Translations under genes and position numbers: made by a program
Assembly: GCA_029204225.1 (NCBI GenBank)
Contig: CM055096.1
Coordinates: forward strand, 28,721,995 to 28,781,994
Origin: Diphasiastrum complanatum
Lineage: Eukaryota > Streptophyta > Lycopodiopsida > Lycopodiales > Lycopodiaceae
DNA: 60,000 bases
Direction: 5' to 3'
In this document: in pieces, positions 1 through 11,560 of the stretch
Layout: every line of letters starts with the position of its first letter
How positions within the stretch are numbered: the stretch's first letter is position 1
The notes under the pieces: model-generated
The model's database searches: none
Seen by the model: the letters and a program-made list of their open reading frames with translations, nothing else
What the model was told of the DNA's origin: nothing

Positions 1-1045
1 GGGTAACCATAAGGGAATTCAGAGGCAAAATTACTTCCTTTGAAGTCGTTGATGTAATTTGGATATGGAGCTGAATGTGATGTTGTACAGTACAATTAAT
101 ATTTGCACCTAGACATTTAAGATTTCTAAGTCATGAGAAATTAACTTGAGTAGTTAATTTACTCTTGTGTGAAGTTAATTGGTAAAACGGACAGTGTGAA
201 GAGAATTCACCGGAAACTGTTTGTTTTGTGTGTATTGCTTGTAAGACACATAATTTATAAGTCGTTTGGATTCATTAGGGAATTGTGTGCATAGGATACT
301 GAATTCTTGGATGAGTATTTCTTAGTTTAGAAATAAACTTGATTCATTAGAGATAGTATCCCTGTGAGTTCGATTGGGTACCGGATCCTAATGGTGCCAA
401 GAATGGTAAACTGAATTTTGGGAATTCATCAAAACTTTGTAATCTCTTGATGTTGTTCTAGGAGATTGTATAAAGTTTATATTGTTAAAGATGAATATTA
501 TAAAGGTCTTTAATTACCTTGTTGATTGTTGAATTTGGAACTCATAATCTGATAAAGAATCGGATTGGAAGAATATTCTTGGAATCTAGTATTTTTCCTT
601 GTGGAGAAGATTTCAGAATGATTCTTATATTTCCTGAGTTGTATGTTGTACATATACTCCAATAGCTTTCAATGATTAAGTATGGTTTTAGAATCCTGAG
701 AATTATGATTGACGAATCATAAGATTCTAAATGTTTATGATTGACGGATCATAAATTGATACTTAAAGATCATTTGAAGATTATAAGGAAATGTGAAGAT
801 TCTTAAGATAATGAGTAATTCTTGATCAATTGGGTGAGTCAAGGATTTACATCTGTTGTTTGAACTCTAAATCCCTTTACTTCAGTGCATACTTGAGATT
901 GTATGGATCTCACAGGCCTTTCCATTAAGTAATTGTTTACTTATGAGGAATTGCTTTCTTTACAGATTGTAGTCTATAAGTGCTTATGTACTAAGTTTAG
1001 TCTTTATCTCCAGATTTATAGGAGACAGATAAATCTACTAAGATA
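1..1045. other. AT-rich DNA without recognisable gene
   Basis: No frame on either strand has protein-like content. The stretch has frequent stops in all frames and many GATT/AATC-type words. It leads directly into the repeat unit that begins near 1046, so it may be the unduplicated part of the same retroelement 3' noncoding region. That is inference: no RT, integrase or gag motif is seen here. Confidence 0.5.
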
Positions 1046-1348
1046 CAAATTTGATTTCTAAAATAAAGTAAAGTCACCCAGTGTTTCATGTAATTGGGAT
1101 TACATGAAGGTGATAAACTCTTCTTTTGGATAAGATCAGTCCATTTGGAAGATTTATATTTTAGTGTATCTTTGGGAACTTGAGTTAGTGTTCATTGAGT
1201 AGAGGCAAGCAATTTTTAAATTGTTGCATCTTTGAATACTTATTCAGATGAAAAGATCAAACTAAGAATAATGGTTCATGGGTAAGATTTGAAAGCCTAA
1301 GGAATGGTTTCATGTTTTCTTTTTCCCATTTTGAGGACAAAGCCTGTT

Positions 1349-1362
1349 TAGGGGAGGAAGAA
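1349..1362 (+). other. Polypurine tract before LTR-like block, copy A
   Basis: A run of purines (ttaggggaggaagaat) immediately precedes the block beginning TTATGGCC. It has the form of the polypurine primer next to a retrotransposon 3' LTR. The copy B equivalent, at 5641-5652, is followed by TGTTATGG, which restores the expected TG start of an LTR. Confidence 0.5.
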
Positions 1363-1795
1363 TTTATGGCCATATTCGGTTAAGGACCTGGAATAGTTCT
1401 AATATGGTACACCGGCCCTCCAGTATTCGAGTTTATTGGTCACGCCTAGATTTTACTCCACGTCGAGGCCTGTTGGTGACTAGTAAGCTTGAGAGGGGCC
1501 AGACACTCTAATTGAGACATATGGAGTAGTGCATGTACGTGTGACAGATATAGGCAGGAGGTATGCATGAAGAGTTGTGACCTATTTATAGTTGACCCGC
1601 ATGGGGATTGCATGTGCTCATGCATAGGATCCTACTCTCTATATATTGAGGTAGTGATTATTCCGTCGACGACTTTGGTCTAGGTTATCTGATGAGCTCT
1701 TCCCCACTTGTTATCACATGGCATGGCTTGGGGGCTAGATCCAGGAGGATTCTTCGGGAGGGATCTAGGATTGGTTGGGTGGTTTTGCTCCACAG
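1363..1795 (+). repeat. LTR-like block X, copy A
   Basis: The block runs from the purine tract to a terminus reading GCTCCACA, so with the TG start seen in copy B it has the TG...CA form of an LTR. A TATA-like word (ctatatattg) lies near 1638. It is nearly identical to 5653-6076. The last 25 bases (1771-1795) recur exactly at 12123-12147 in unrelated surroundings, which supports a real terminus there. The right boundary is tentative, because both copies also share the following ~50 bases. Confidence 0.45.
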
Positions 1796-1848
1796 TCTCT
1801 CTTGTGTTTTCCTATCCTCATCTTAGGAGATTTTTTCCCTAGTGGTCT

Positions 1849-4242
1849 TTACACTATGTCTGGCCTGGTACAGATCATTGCATACATAAGAGATCTTATT
1901 ATCGAATGATTAGGATACTTGCGCATCTGCTCCTTCTCTTCGATTGTTTGGGGACACTGGTCCTTCAACAATTTGAGACCTGGTCCCATTGGTGAGAGAG
2001 CTAACTTGCAATTAACCAGATTATATCTGACTAACATGTTGTAGATGTACCTCTGTTGAGTAATGTAGATTATCTTTCGGTTTCTGTCTTTGTGGATTTA
2101 AATATCAAGGCAAAAAATGAGCTTCGCCTAGATCGATCATGTCGAATTCAAAAGATAGCATTGACTTGCCTTCTTTTATCAGATAGCTACTTTGCAGAGA
2201 ATACTCTTTATCCATAGCTACTTTCTAGAGATCATAATTGGGCTGACTGAGTGCCTCTTCGATAGTCATCATCTCATGAACGAGGTAGGCTGCAGACTCG
2301 TCGAAATACCTAATAGGTGGTTTGCTAGCTCTTGATGATCTTCTGGAAAATAGAGGAAGTTGATCATTTTCATCATACTGTAGTTGCTGAACTGCAACAT
2401 CATCATCTTCAGATTCGTCATTGACATGTTGTTCATCAAGACTAGATAAGCTTGGACCTTCGATAGGAATAGTCAACTGAAGAACTGGAAAGTTCGATAT
2501 GTCAGACGAGTCACAAAAGTCGGCTACATGGGTTTTGCCTTTTCGCTTGAGGTTGATAAACTGATCTTCGATGAAGATGACATCCCGGCTACTGGATATC
2601 TTTGACTCAATGGGATCGAACAACTTATAGGTTTGATTTGAATGGTGTAAGAGATGAAAATACATTTGATACTCTAGAAGCCGAGCTTCTTCTTGAGATC
2701 ATGAGGAATATGTGAATAAGCAGTACATCCAAAAACTCGTAAGTTCGATAAAGAAGGTCTGGTACCTGTCCAAACTTTGAATGGTGTTTTGTCTGAGAGA
2801 ACTTTAGTAGAATATCTGTTCTGATTATAGGTTGCTGTTGAAACAACTTCAGCCTAGAAGGACTTCAGAAGTGACACATGTGATACCATGCACTTTGTCG
2901 ATTCGACTAAGGTTTTGTTCTTTCTCTCAACAAGACCATTTGACTGAGACAAATAGGAGGTAATGTAATGCTGTTCAATGTCGTTGTTAAGGCAGTACTC
3001 CTTGAATTCGGTGGAGCTGTATTCTCCCTCATTGTCGGACCTCAATGCTTTGATTCGTTTACTAGTCTAATTTTTTGCATGCTCTTTGAATTGTCTGAAC
3101 TTGATGAAAGCTTCTGATTTCTATTTAATGAAGTAAATAGCTATTCTTATGGATAATTCATCAATAAAGGTAATGAAATAGTTTGCATCTAGCAATGATG
3201 GAGTTTGCATAGGTCCACATATATCTAAATGAACAACATCTAATAGACCTTTTGTTGCATGCCTATGACTCGATCTAAAACAAATCCTAGTCTACTTTCC
3301 AAGGATGCAGGTATGGCAGACAGGGAGATCGACTGTAGGATAGTCGAGATCAAGTACTAGGGATTGTCCAGACATGTTCAAAATAGATGCATAATTCAAG
3401 TATCCTAAGCGATGATGCCATAGTAATGCTTTATTGACAAGAACAGAGGTTTTGAAAGCTTGACTAGAATTAGAATAACAATGTGCCAATCTATGTAAGT
3501 ATCCATGCCTCTTGCCGAGTGCAAGGATCTTATTACTCCTATCAATAATTATGCATTGATCATGCTCAAACTCTACCTTATGACCTGAATCGGTAATTCT
3601 ACTTACTGATAACAGATTTGTAGAGAGTTTAGGAACATACAAGACTTTTGACAATAGTTTGAATTGATCATGCTGGAATTTTAATCTTACAGTATCTTCA
3701 CCTTCAATAGTGTGAGTACTATTGACACCAAGATGAACAAATTTCTTCATGCTATAAGATGTGTAGGAGTTGAAAATCTCATGTTGATTGGTCATGTGTT
3801 GAGTTGTACCAGAATCAAGAAACAATGAATCATCCAAAAATGCACTTTGATCTTTGACCATGAATGCATCTTCGTCCACTTCGACCTAGGGAGATGATGA
3901 AACTGTGTTTGCTTGTTGATCAAGTTGCTTGGCTGCATTCTTCGCTTGGAGAATTCGGCAATCCTTGATCTCATGGTTATTGCACTTGCAATACCTGCAA
4001 AACATCTTCTTCTTCGATTGTGGATTTGATGATTGTTCTTGACTTTGAGTCTGTTTCTGATTCGTTGCAGCCTTCTTGGAGCTTTTTTGCTTCTGTCACT
4101 TAGAGCCTTTGTTGACATATAGAGCTTGAGAGGAGGAAGTAGACAAAGTGTCTTGACTTCTTCTATTGTGTTCTTGCAACAACATAGTGACTCTAGTAAG
4201 AGTTAAATCTGAGTGTGTCGACGATCATCACCCAGTTGATAG
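1849..4242 (-). pseudogene. Ty1/copia gag-pol pseudogene, copy A
   Basis: Read right to left, this shows copia order. A gag tail carries an intact CCHC knuckle (CRYC...H...C, about 3960-4004). Next comes a protease with the LDSGTT active site near 3800-3830 and the LYVPKL motif near 3630. A GAG-pre-integrase HRLGYLNY segment ends in CHTC near 3310. The integrase core includes DICGPM near 3220 and SDNEGEY near 3040. The integrase/RT linker is at 2225-2665, and an RT tail ends CTRPDIV at 1849. Most of gag and much of RT are missing, and several frameshifts and stops break the frame. It would once have supplied capsid, protease, integrase and RT for reverse transcription. It is not functional now. 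Confidence 0.9.
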
Positions 4243-4244
4243 AA

Positions 4245-4304
4245 GCTCTGATACCATGTAGGTATCAGATAAAGAAGTATGATCTGGCTCTACTACCATG
4301 TTGG
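4245..4304 (-). other. Copia primer-binding site, partly duplicated
   Basis: On the minus strand 4245-4256 reads TGGTATCAGAGC, the usual copia priming site complementary to the 3' end of initiator Met-tRNA. A second, degenerate version (TGGTAGTAGAGC) at 4287-4298 abuts CCAACA, the expected LTR end. The 42 bases between look like a small duplication of the LTR/PBS junction. The site fits copia copy A, whose coding region starts just to the left. Confidence 0.75.
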
Positions 4305-4450
4305 AAAGAGGTGTGTGAAAGATAGGTCGAACTCGAAAAGAAATGAGCTCGAATAAAAAATATTCGAGTGACAAGAAAGAAAACGTTTCGTGCGTAGCAG
4401 AATAAACTATCTTCCTCTTTCTCTATGCATGACTACGCCAATCAATTTCA
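4299..4450 (-). repeat. Remnant of copia LTR (copy A)
   Basis: Sequence right of the primer-binding site should be the 5' LTR of the minus-strand copia element and starts with the complement of an LTR end (CCAACA). No second LTR is available for comparison and no right boundary can be fixed, so only the first ~150 bases are marked. Confidence 0.35.
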
Positions 4451-5340
4451 AACAAAACAATAGTGATAGAAATCATGTTTGATCTTATAGTAACTAACTT
4501 TGAAATCATCAATACTATAGTGATTATGTAGCCAAACAATAATGCATTGAATTATCAGACAAATAATTTGTCGTGAATCACTAGATGAACAAAAACTGCC
4601 ACAGGCGAAGGTGTCACAAAAAGGCGACAATGTCGACATTTTGCAAAAAACCCGACAGTGTCCTTAAATCTCATGTAGGGTAGCCCCACACTTTGCCAAA
4701 GTCATTTTCTTAACATTTGAGACACTTTGGAAAAAGCAAAAAATGCGACTCTGCATATTTACTTGCAATTCTCGACATGTGAAAAATGCGAAAAAGATGA
4801 CATCGTGTTGTCAAACTCCGTGTATTTTTGCAGACTGTGTAAAAACACTTGTAATTCTGTAGACTGTATTAAAACACGAGCAAATCCACAGAACTGGATA
4901 ACCAATGGATGAGGATTAAATCCGATTAGTCGATTAGTAATAAGGAGAATAATCCAACAAGAATTCTGGTAGCATTTGCTCCCATATCGCATTTATTGCT
5001 TTCAAACACCCTGTTACCCTGTTAGAAGTAAGTAATAATGATTCTAAGAATAATGCCTCATTGTACCACCCTATAGTAAGTTGCACCAGCCAAAAATTGC
5101 CCCGGATTTTGCCCTACGGTACCCACATAGCAAATGTAGCCCATCACGAAGTCACCTACACTCCGCTTGATTGAATGGTGATGAAAACTCCCCGAAATGC
5201 ATTTCTTCGTGCTCTATGACGTTGCTATGTCCGCTAGCATTGAGCAGCTAGTTTCAAGAGTCATTTTGGCCTAAGGATGGCCATAAAAGATGCCTTATTT
5301 ACTGCAAGAAATTGAGATGAAATTTCTTTAGCTTTCGGAT
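4451..5340. other. Noncoding stretch between repeat copies
   Basis: No supported gene. The short frames at 4727-4992 have no recognisable domain and lie over low-complexity cysteine/asparagine codon runs. Nothing marks the junction at 5341, where copy B begins abruptly. Confidence 0.5.
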
Positions 5341-5640
5341 TTGATTTCTAAAATAAAGTAAAGTCACCCAGTGTTTCATGTAATTGGGATTACATGAAGG
5401 TGATAAACTCTTCTTTTGGATAAGATCAGCCCATTTGGAAGATTTATATTTTAGTGTATCTTTGGGAACTTGAGTTAGTGTTCATTGAGTAGAGGCAAGC
5501 AATTTTTAAATTGTTGCATCTTTGAATACTTATTCAGATGAAAAGATTAAACTAAGAATAATGGTTCATGGGTAAGATTTCAAAGCTTAAGGAATGGTTT
5601 TATGTTTTCTTTTTCCCACTCTAAGGACAGAACCTGTTTA

Positions 5641-5652
5641 AGGGAGGAAGAA
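5641..5652 (+). other. Polypurine tract before LTR-like block, copy B
   Basis: The purine run agggaggaagaa directly precedes TGTTATGG, the apparent LTR start. It is in the same relative position as 1349-1362. Confidence 0.5.
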
Positions 5653-6076
5653 TGTTATGGCCATATTCGGTTAAGGACCTGGAATAGTCCTAATATGGTA
5701 GACCGGCCCTCCAGTATTCGAGTTTATAGGTCATGCCTAGATTTTATTCCACGTCGAGGCCTGTTGGTGACTAGTAAGCTTGAGAGGACCCAGACACTCT
5801 AATTGAGACATATGGAGTAGTGCATGTACGTGTGACAGATATAGGCAGGAGGTATGCATGAAGAGTTGTGACCTATTTATAGTTGACCTACATGGGGATT
5901 GCATGTGCTCATGTATAGGATCCTACTCTCTATATATTGAGGTAGTGATTATTCCGTCGACAACTTTGGTCTAGGTTATCTGATGAGCTCTTCTCCTCTT
6001 GCTATCACATGGCATGTCTTGGGGACTAGATTCTCCGGGAGGGATCTAGGATTGCTTGGGTGGTTTTGCTCCACAG
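5653..6076 (+). repeat. LTR-like block X, copy B
   Basis: Begins TGTTATGG just after a purine tract and ends GCTCCACA, about 424 bases. It is nearly identical to 1363-1795 apart from single-base changes and a short gap near 6030. No coding content. Its neighbours say it sits beside minus-strand copia pol, either as an insertion into it or as part of a chimeric family. Confidence 0.45.
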
Positions 6077-6129
6077 TCTCTCTTGTGTTTTCCTATCCTC
6101 ATCTTAGGAATTTTTTTTCCTAGTGCTCT

Positions 6130-8110
6130 TTACACTATGTTTGGCCTGGTACAGATCATTGCATATATAAGAGATCTTATTATCGGATGATTAGGATACT
6201 TGTGCATCTGCTCCTTCTCTTCGATTGTTCGGGGACACTGGTTCTTCAACAATTTGAGACCTGATTCCATTGGTGAGAGAGCTGACTTGCAATTAACCAG
6301 ATTATATCTGACTAACATGTTGTAGATGTACCTCTGTTGAGTAATGTAGATTAACTTTCGATTTCTATCTTTGTGGATTTGAATACCACGGCAAAAATGA
6401 GCTTCGCCTAGATCGGTCATGTCGAATTCAAAAGATAGCATTGACTTGCCTTCTTTTATCAGATTGATACTGTTGCTAAAGAGCAATGTGTCGTCCACAT
6501 ACAAAGTGATAATGATAAAAGACTGTCATGTTGTCTTGAAGTAAACATTTGAATCTGAAGAGCTAGGTGTGTAGCCGTGATCAATAAGGAAAGTATTGAT
6601 CCTTTGAAATCATGCTCGAGCAGATTGCTTCAATCCATATAGTGCCTTATGGAGTTTACACACATGATTGTGTTTACCCTCGATGATATAAATTTCGGGT
6701 TGCACCATGTAAATGTCTTTTTCAATAACTCCATTGAGATATGTTGTCTGTACATCCATTTGATGTATTTCCAACTGCAACATCATCATCTTCGGATTCG
6801 TCGTTGACATGTTGTTCATCAAAAGAGTAGATAAGCTTGGACCTTCAATAGGAATAGTCAACTGAAGAACTGGAAAGTTCGATATGTCAGACGAGTCAGA
6901 AAAGTCGGTTACATGGGCTTTGCCTTTTCCCTTGAGGTTGATAAATTGATCTTTGATGAAGATGACATCCCGGCTAGTGAATATCTTCGACTCGATGGGA
7001 TTGAACAACTTATAGGTTTGATTTGAAGTAGTGCAGCTGTTAAAAATACATTTGATACTCTAGAACTTGAGCTTCTTCCTGAGATCATGAGGAATCTGTG
7101 CATAAGCAGTACATCCAAAAACTCGTAAGTTTGATAAAGAAGGTTTGGTACCTGTCCAAACTTTGAATGGTGTTTTGTCTGAGAGACCTTTAGTAGGATA
7201 TATATGTTCTGATTATAGGTTGCTATTGAAACAGCTTTAGACTAGAATGACTTCGGAAGCGACGCATGTGATAACATGTACTTTGTCGATTCGACTAAGG
7301 TTCTATTCTTTCTCTCAGCAAAACCATTTGACTGAGGCAAATAGGAGGTAATGTATTGTTGTTCAATGTTGTTGTTAAGGCAGTACTCTTTGAATTTGGT
7401 GGAGATGTATTCTCCCTCGTTGTCAGACCTCAGTTCTTTGATTCATTTACTAGTCTGATTTTCTGCATGCTCTTTGAATTGTCTGAACTTGATGAAAGCT
7501 TCTGATTTTTGTTTAATGAAGTAAACAACTATTTTTCCAGAGAATTTGTCAATAAAGGTAATGAACTACTTTGCATCTAGCAATAATGGAGTTTGCATAG
7601 GTCCACATATATCTAAATGAACAACATCTAATAGACCCTATCTGTAGAGTTTTTAGGAACATACAAGACTTTTGACAATAGTTTGAATTGATCATGCTGG
7701 AATCTTAATCTTATAGTACTTTCACCTTTGATAGTGTGAGTACTATCATCACCAAGATGAACATACTTCTTTGTGCTGTAAGGCGCTGTATACGAATGAA
7801 AAATCTCACAATGATTGGTCATGTGTTGAGTAGCTCTGGAATTCAAAAACCACGAATCATCCGAATTCGCATATTTGTCTTTGACCATAAAAGCACCTTC
7901 GTCCATTTCGACTTCAAGAGATGTTGTAACTGTATTTTCTTGTTGATCAGGTTGCTTGGCTACATTCTTCGCTTTGAGAATTCGGCAATCCCGGATCTCA
8001 TGGTTATTGCGTTTGCAATACCTGCAAAACATCTTCTTCTTCGAATGTGGATTTGATTATTGTTCTTGACTTTGAGTCTGTTTCTGATTCGATGTAGACT
8101 GCTTGGAGCT
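6130..8110 (-). pseudogene. Ty1/copia gag-pol pseudogene, copy B
   Basis: Same element as 1849-4242. Read leftward it has a CCHC knuckle (CRYC...H...C, ~7985-8032). The protease site has changed from LDSG to LNSR near 7840, so the catalytic aspartate is lost. It keeps the LYVPK motif near 7660 and an integrase core in fragments (7250-7600). Part of the linker follows (6800-7020), then RT with LNGVIEKDIYMVQP and ALYGLKQSARA (6610-6770), and RT/connection MYVDDTLLFS (6470-6504) to CTRPNIV at 6130. MYVDD is the RT catalytic YVDD box. Several deletions and stops are present. Confidence 0.9.
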
Positions 8111-8137
8111 TTTCTGCTTCTATCGTTGGCCCACGTA

Positions 8138-8740
8138 GCCTATGAATCTTGTTGAACCAGGAGAACCAAAAAAGATTGTACAATTTAGAGCACAACTTAC
8201 TCCTGAACTGTTTCAAGTGCTACGATAATTGCGTATTAAATATCAAGATTTCTTTGCTTGGACTTATAAAGATCTCAAAGGGATTTCGACATCAATTATT
8301 CAGCATACCATACCCTTAATGCCTATTGCAGTTCCAAAGGTCACAAAATTCTATTGCTGTAATCCTAATGTTACGGATTTAATAAAGAAGGAGTTACAGA
8401 GATTGCTTGAAGCCGATTTCATTTATGAGATCGAGCACACTGAATGGGTTTCACCAATTGTCATTGTTCCTAAGAAGAGTGAAAAATTGAGAATTTGTGT
8501 GAATCTCAAAGCTTTGAACAAAGTGACGCGAAAGGATCACTTTTTGTTACCTTTTATTGAAAGCAATTTGGACTGCCTTGATGGAACGAAAGTTTATAGT
8601 TTTTTGGATGGATTTAGTGGAATACAACCAGGTCAAGATTGCACCTGCAGATCACCATAAAATAGCTTTTGCAACAGAATGGAGCACTTATGCTTATAAA
8701 GTAATGTCATTTGGACTTTGTACCTTTGGCATTTTGTAAG
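8138..8740 (+). pseudogene. Ty3/gypsy reverse transcriptase fragment
   Basis: The plus-strand translation resembles the N-terminal half of gypsy RT: a QLTPE..Q.L lead-in and DLKGI.....H.IPL, then CNPN, the conserved EWVSPIVIVPKK and LRICVNLKALN, and finally YSFLDGFSG. After a frameshift near 8640 come IAPADHHKIAFATEW and YKVMSFGL. The same domain, better preserved, occurs on the minus strand at 31304-32329. The catalytic xxDD box and everything downstream are absent. The fragment starts exactly where copia copy B stops, so the junction is a rearrangement or truncated insertion. Confidence 0.9.
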
Positions 8741-9027
8741 GCAATGCCACCTTTTTCGCTTGTCACAAATCACGTGTAAAAACATAGTGTCACGTTTTTT
8801 TTTTTTTTTTTTTTTTTGTCTTTTTCGTCTGTGGAAATTTACTTGTATTTATGTGGACAATCGCGTTTTTCGCCTGTCTTATTTTACATGTAAATATGCA
8901 AACTGTGCGACAACATGAGTAAAACTGCAGCATGAATGGAGGCAGACTAATATAGGATTTAGGAGAGTAGAGGAGATAAATCCAACACACGATTGATCTC
9001 ATGTTTAGATGTCCTAATCTTTGATGC
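8741..9027. other. Noncoding stretch with a 23-base poly(T) run
   Basis: No gene. A pure T run lies at 8795-8817. Around it are short repeated words of the type CACGTGTAAAA / TTACATGTAAA. Confidence 0.6.
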
Positions 9028-9144
9028 CATAATTGGGCATTTTACCCAACGGGGTTGGCTCAACTGGTTAGCTTGGCATCCAAAGTTTCTTTGGTCCCAG
9101 GTTCGAGCCTCCCCTTGGAAACCAAGAAGCATAATTGGGCATTT
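9028..9144 (+). mobile_element. Very short tRNA-derived SINE with target-site duplication
   Basis: The body, about 9043-9129, has a pol III A-box-like TGGCTCAACTGG (9056-9067) and a B-box-like GGTTCGAGCC (9100-9109), spaced as in a tRNA. It ends in CTTGGAAACCAAGAAG. The same 15 bases, CATAATTGGGCATTT, flank it at 9028-9042 and 9130-9144, a perfect target-site duplication. This is the signature of LINE-type target-primed insertion. The element sits inside the minus-strand copia protease/integrase remnant. At ~87 bases it is barely longer than a tRNA. A 5'-truncated relative lies at 11857-11899. Confidence 0.8.
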
Positions 9145-10423
9145 GAAGTACTCACATTTGTAGAAAGTGCATATTCGTGACCCAGAACATACAAATTACC
9201 TTCTGTGTTTGCAGAGAAAATTTCTTTGTCGTGCTTGTCCAGAATTGTACACTGCTTCAAATCGAACGAGGCTTTGCAGCCCTAATCAGTAAACTTGCTT
9301 ACTGACAATAAATTTTTGGTCAGTTTGGGTACGTATAGTACATCCTTGAGCAAGGTCAGCTTACCATTAGAAAGATAGAGACGTATAGATCTTTTGCCTC
9401 CAATCTGTAGTGCACTTGAGTCACCCAAGTAGACATACCTCGAATCTGCTAGTGTGAGGTCTTTGAATAAGGACTTACATGTTGTTATGTGCTGAGAAGC
9501 ACCAAAATCGAGATAACAATCCATTTCATCTCTGATGGGCAAATTTTGTATCATTAGTAGAGTTGGTTCTTCTTGAGAGGTTCTGGCAGAATCAAATCCT
9601 CTGTCCTACTGCATCTTCTTCTTGGCTTCGTTATGCTTGAGAACTCAAAAATCCTTGATGTCGTGGTTGGTTCTCTTGCAGTACTTGTAGAAGAGTCTGG
9701 ACTTAGGCTTTTGATGCTGTCGATTGTGCTGTTGTGATTGCTGGTCTGAATCAGTTTGTTCAGCCTTTGTCTTCTTGTCCTTTGAATATTTCTTCTTTAG
9801 GAACTGTTGCTTATTTGAATAGAGAGCAATTGTCTTTATATTCGGCATGGATAAGCTTTTCCTTCTTACTTCTTCTTGCAATAAGTTTGTTGTCACCTTT
9901 TGGAAAGATAGGTCAGGAGTATTATTGAGTAGAAATACTAAATTGTCGTAAGAGAGAGGAAGACTAGATAGAAGAGACATGTTAGCATCTTCGTCTGATA
10001 CAAGCAAACCTACTACAGCTAACTGATTGAGTAGTTGCTTGAATTCGTTTAGATGATCTGTGACTGAGGTCCCTTCACTCATCTTGAGTGATAGGAACTT
10101 CTTCCTCAAGAAGAGACGAGTTGAAACATCTATTGTCCCATATAGACTAGTAGAATGTCCCATGCTTCTTTGGAGCTGGAACAGTTGGCTACATGAACTA
10201 TTTGTGAATCTTTAAGATTTATAGATACAATGGCAAGAGCTTTGCCATCCTTAGCTTTCCAGGTGGTCAGCATGTCGAGTTCAGTCGGTCTGGCTATTGA
10301 ACCATTGACGTATCCCCAAAGTTCTTTTTTTGTGAGTATCATCTTCATCTTGAACTTCCACATGTGGAAGTCGTCACCATTGAACTTGTTGATCAAGCAG
10401 ATTTCTGAAGATGTTCCTTCCAT
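9060..10423 (-). pseudogene. Ty1/copia gag-protease pseudogene (second copia family)
   Basis: The gag begins at 10423 (MEGTSSEICLINKFNG) with the UBN2-type pattern: W.FKMKMIL, KEAWDILL, then after a frameshift near 10140 the LRKKFLSLKMSEGTSV..HL block. A degenerate knuckle (YKYC...H) lies near 9660. The protease has LDFGASQH (usually LDSGASxH) near 9520, so the catalytic Asp remains but the following Ser is Phe. LYVPKLTKNLLSVSKFTD ends at 9282. A pre-integrase segment at 9260-9150 is interrupted by the SINE. RT and RNase H are absent. Its PBS and LTR lie directly to the right. Confidence 0.9.
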
Positions 10424-10480
10424 GATGAATGATCTAAGTATAGTAAAAGTTTCATATACTAATAGTAGTTTGGAATGTAA

Positions 10481-10492
10481 GCTCTGATACCA
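10481..10492 (-). other. Copia primer-binding site
   Basis: The minus strand reads TGGTATCAGAGC, complementary to the 3' end of initiator Met-tRNA. It is separated by three bases (GAG) from an LTR end reading CCCCAACA. It belongs to the gag-protease remnant at 9060-10423. Confidence 0.9.
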
Positions 10493-10495
10493 CTC

Positions 10496-11560
10496 TGTTG
10501 GGGTGCTCTCGAATAGATTATGTGCGGAAGAAGAAACACAACTCCCATTAGAGGAAGTTTAAACACAAAAAGGATTCCTTTTTCATTTTTTATTCAACTC
10601 TTTTGTACATGTGGCCCAATAGTTTCTTGACATAGTGGCTTTAACGTGACGTTACTTCTTTGAGTCACATTTTGAGTCTACACTAAAGATGGCATAACTT
10701 TTGATTGCCATATCAGAATGCGACAAAAATTGGTGCATTGGAAAGCTCGTCAAGCACTTTCCAATTATATGTTGCATGTCATACTTCTGAGCTAAAACTA
10801 AAAAGTTATAGTGATTCAAAGATATTGGTTGAAAATAGTGACAAAATGCAAAAGAGATCTTGGCACGAATACATATGCGGCCCTTTTTGAACTTAAACGT
10901 CCTCTAATGAATATAGAGAAAATTTCAAGATCTGTACTAAAACTACAACAGAGTATTAACTTAGATCGAATGGAAGAATGTCTTGGTAGGTGTCAAGGAC
11001 AACCATGAAGGGAGCGAATAATTAGGCGTCTGAGACAGCCATGCTTCCTTTGAGATTAGATATTCTAAATTGAGTGTGTGTCAATAGAGAAAGAAAACAA
11101 TTAGAAAGCATTCGTAGTGCAGTACACATAAAAAGAATAGAGAATCTGAATTAAGCAGTTGTGAATATAATGATCAGATCACAAACTTGTGCCCAAGAAT
11201 GGTTCACAAGAATGTTGCATTGCGTGCAACGATCTTACTTAGCTAGTTACAGATCAAATAACTATCTCTATCTTCTGAATGGATTTCACTGTCTCCAAGA
11301 TCTCTGATCCTATGGAGTTCACGTAGGAACTCTGATTCTCTCTACTTGTATGTATATTCACATATTGTCTTATCATCTACTCATCGTCATTTACGTGAGT
11401 TGCCTATATATGTACATGGAGCAGTTACAATGACTAGTAGAAAGCAAGCCTAGCAACGTGAACTGATCATAGTAGAAAGCAACGATATGTTCACTGATAG
11501 CAGAAAGTTAGGATAGCACTGAACTGATTATTTGGAGGGCAAAGCATTTATTATCCAAAT
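10496..11560 (-). repeat. Copia 5' LTR (right end approximate)
   Basis: Minus-strand LTR whose 3' end (CCCCAACA) abuts the PBS spacer. On the minus strand a TATA-like element (tacatatatagg) lies near 11405-11415, a plausible promoter. There is no partner LTR in the window, so the start of U3 cannot be fixed. I place it near 11560, where sequence character changes. Confidence 0.55.

Larger units (their letters stand above)
1046..4242. repeat. Copy A of a ~3-kb direct repeat (LTR block plus copia pol)
   Basis: This stretch aligns by eye, in the same orientation, with 5341-8137. The order is the same in both: AT-rich noncoding, purine tract, LTR-like block, then minus-strand copia pol. Copy A keeps the integrase/RT linker and GAG-pre-integrase region that copy B has lost. 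Copy A lacks an RT segment, near 2160-2225, that copy B keeps. The different deletions show both copies have decayed separately since duplication. Whether this is a genomic duplication or two insertions of one chimeric family cannot be told by eye. Confidence 0.75.
5341..8137. repeat. Copy B of the ~3-kb direct repeat
   Basis: Second copy of the unit at 1046-4242, in direct orientation about 4.3 kb further on. It starts within the sequence matching ~1046 and ends abruptly where a plus-strand gypsy RT fragment begins. Compared with copy A it keeps more RT (6460-6770). It has lost most of the integrase/RT linker (junction near 6775) and the GAG-pre-integrase region (junction near 7637). Confidence 0.75.
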
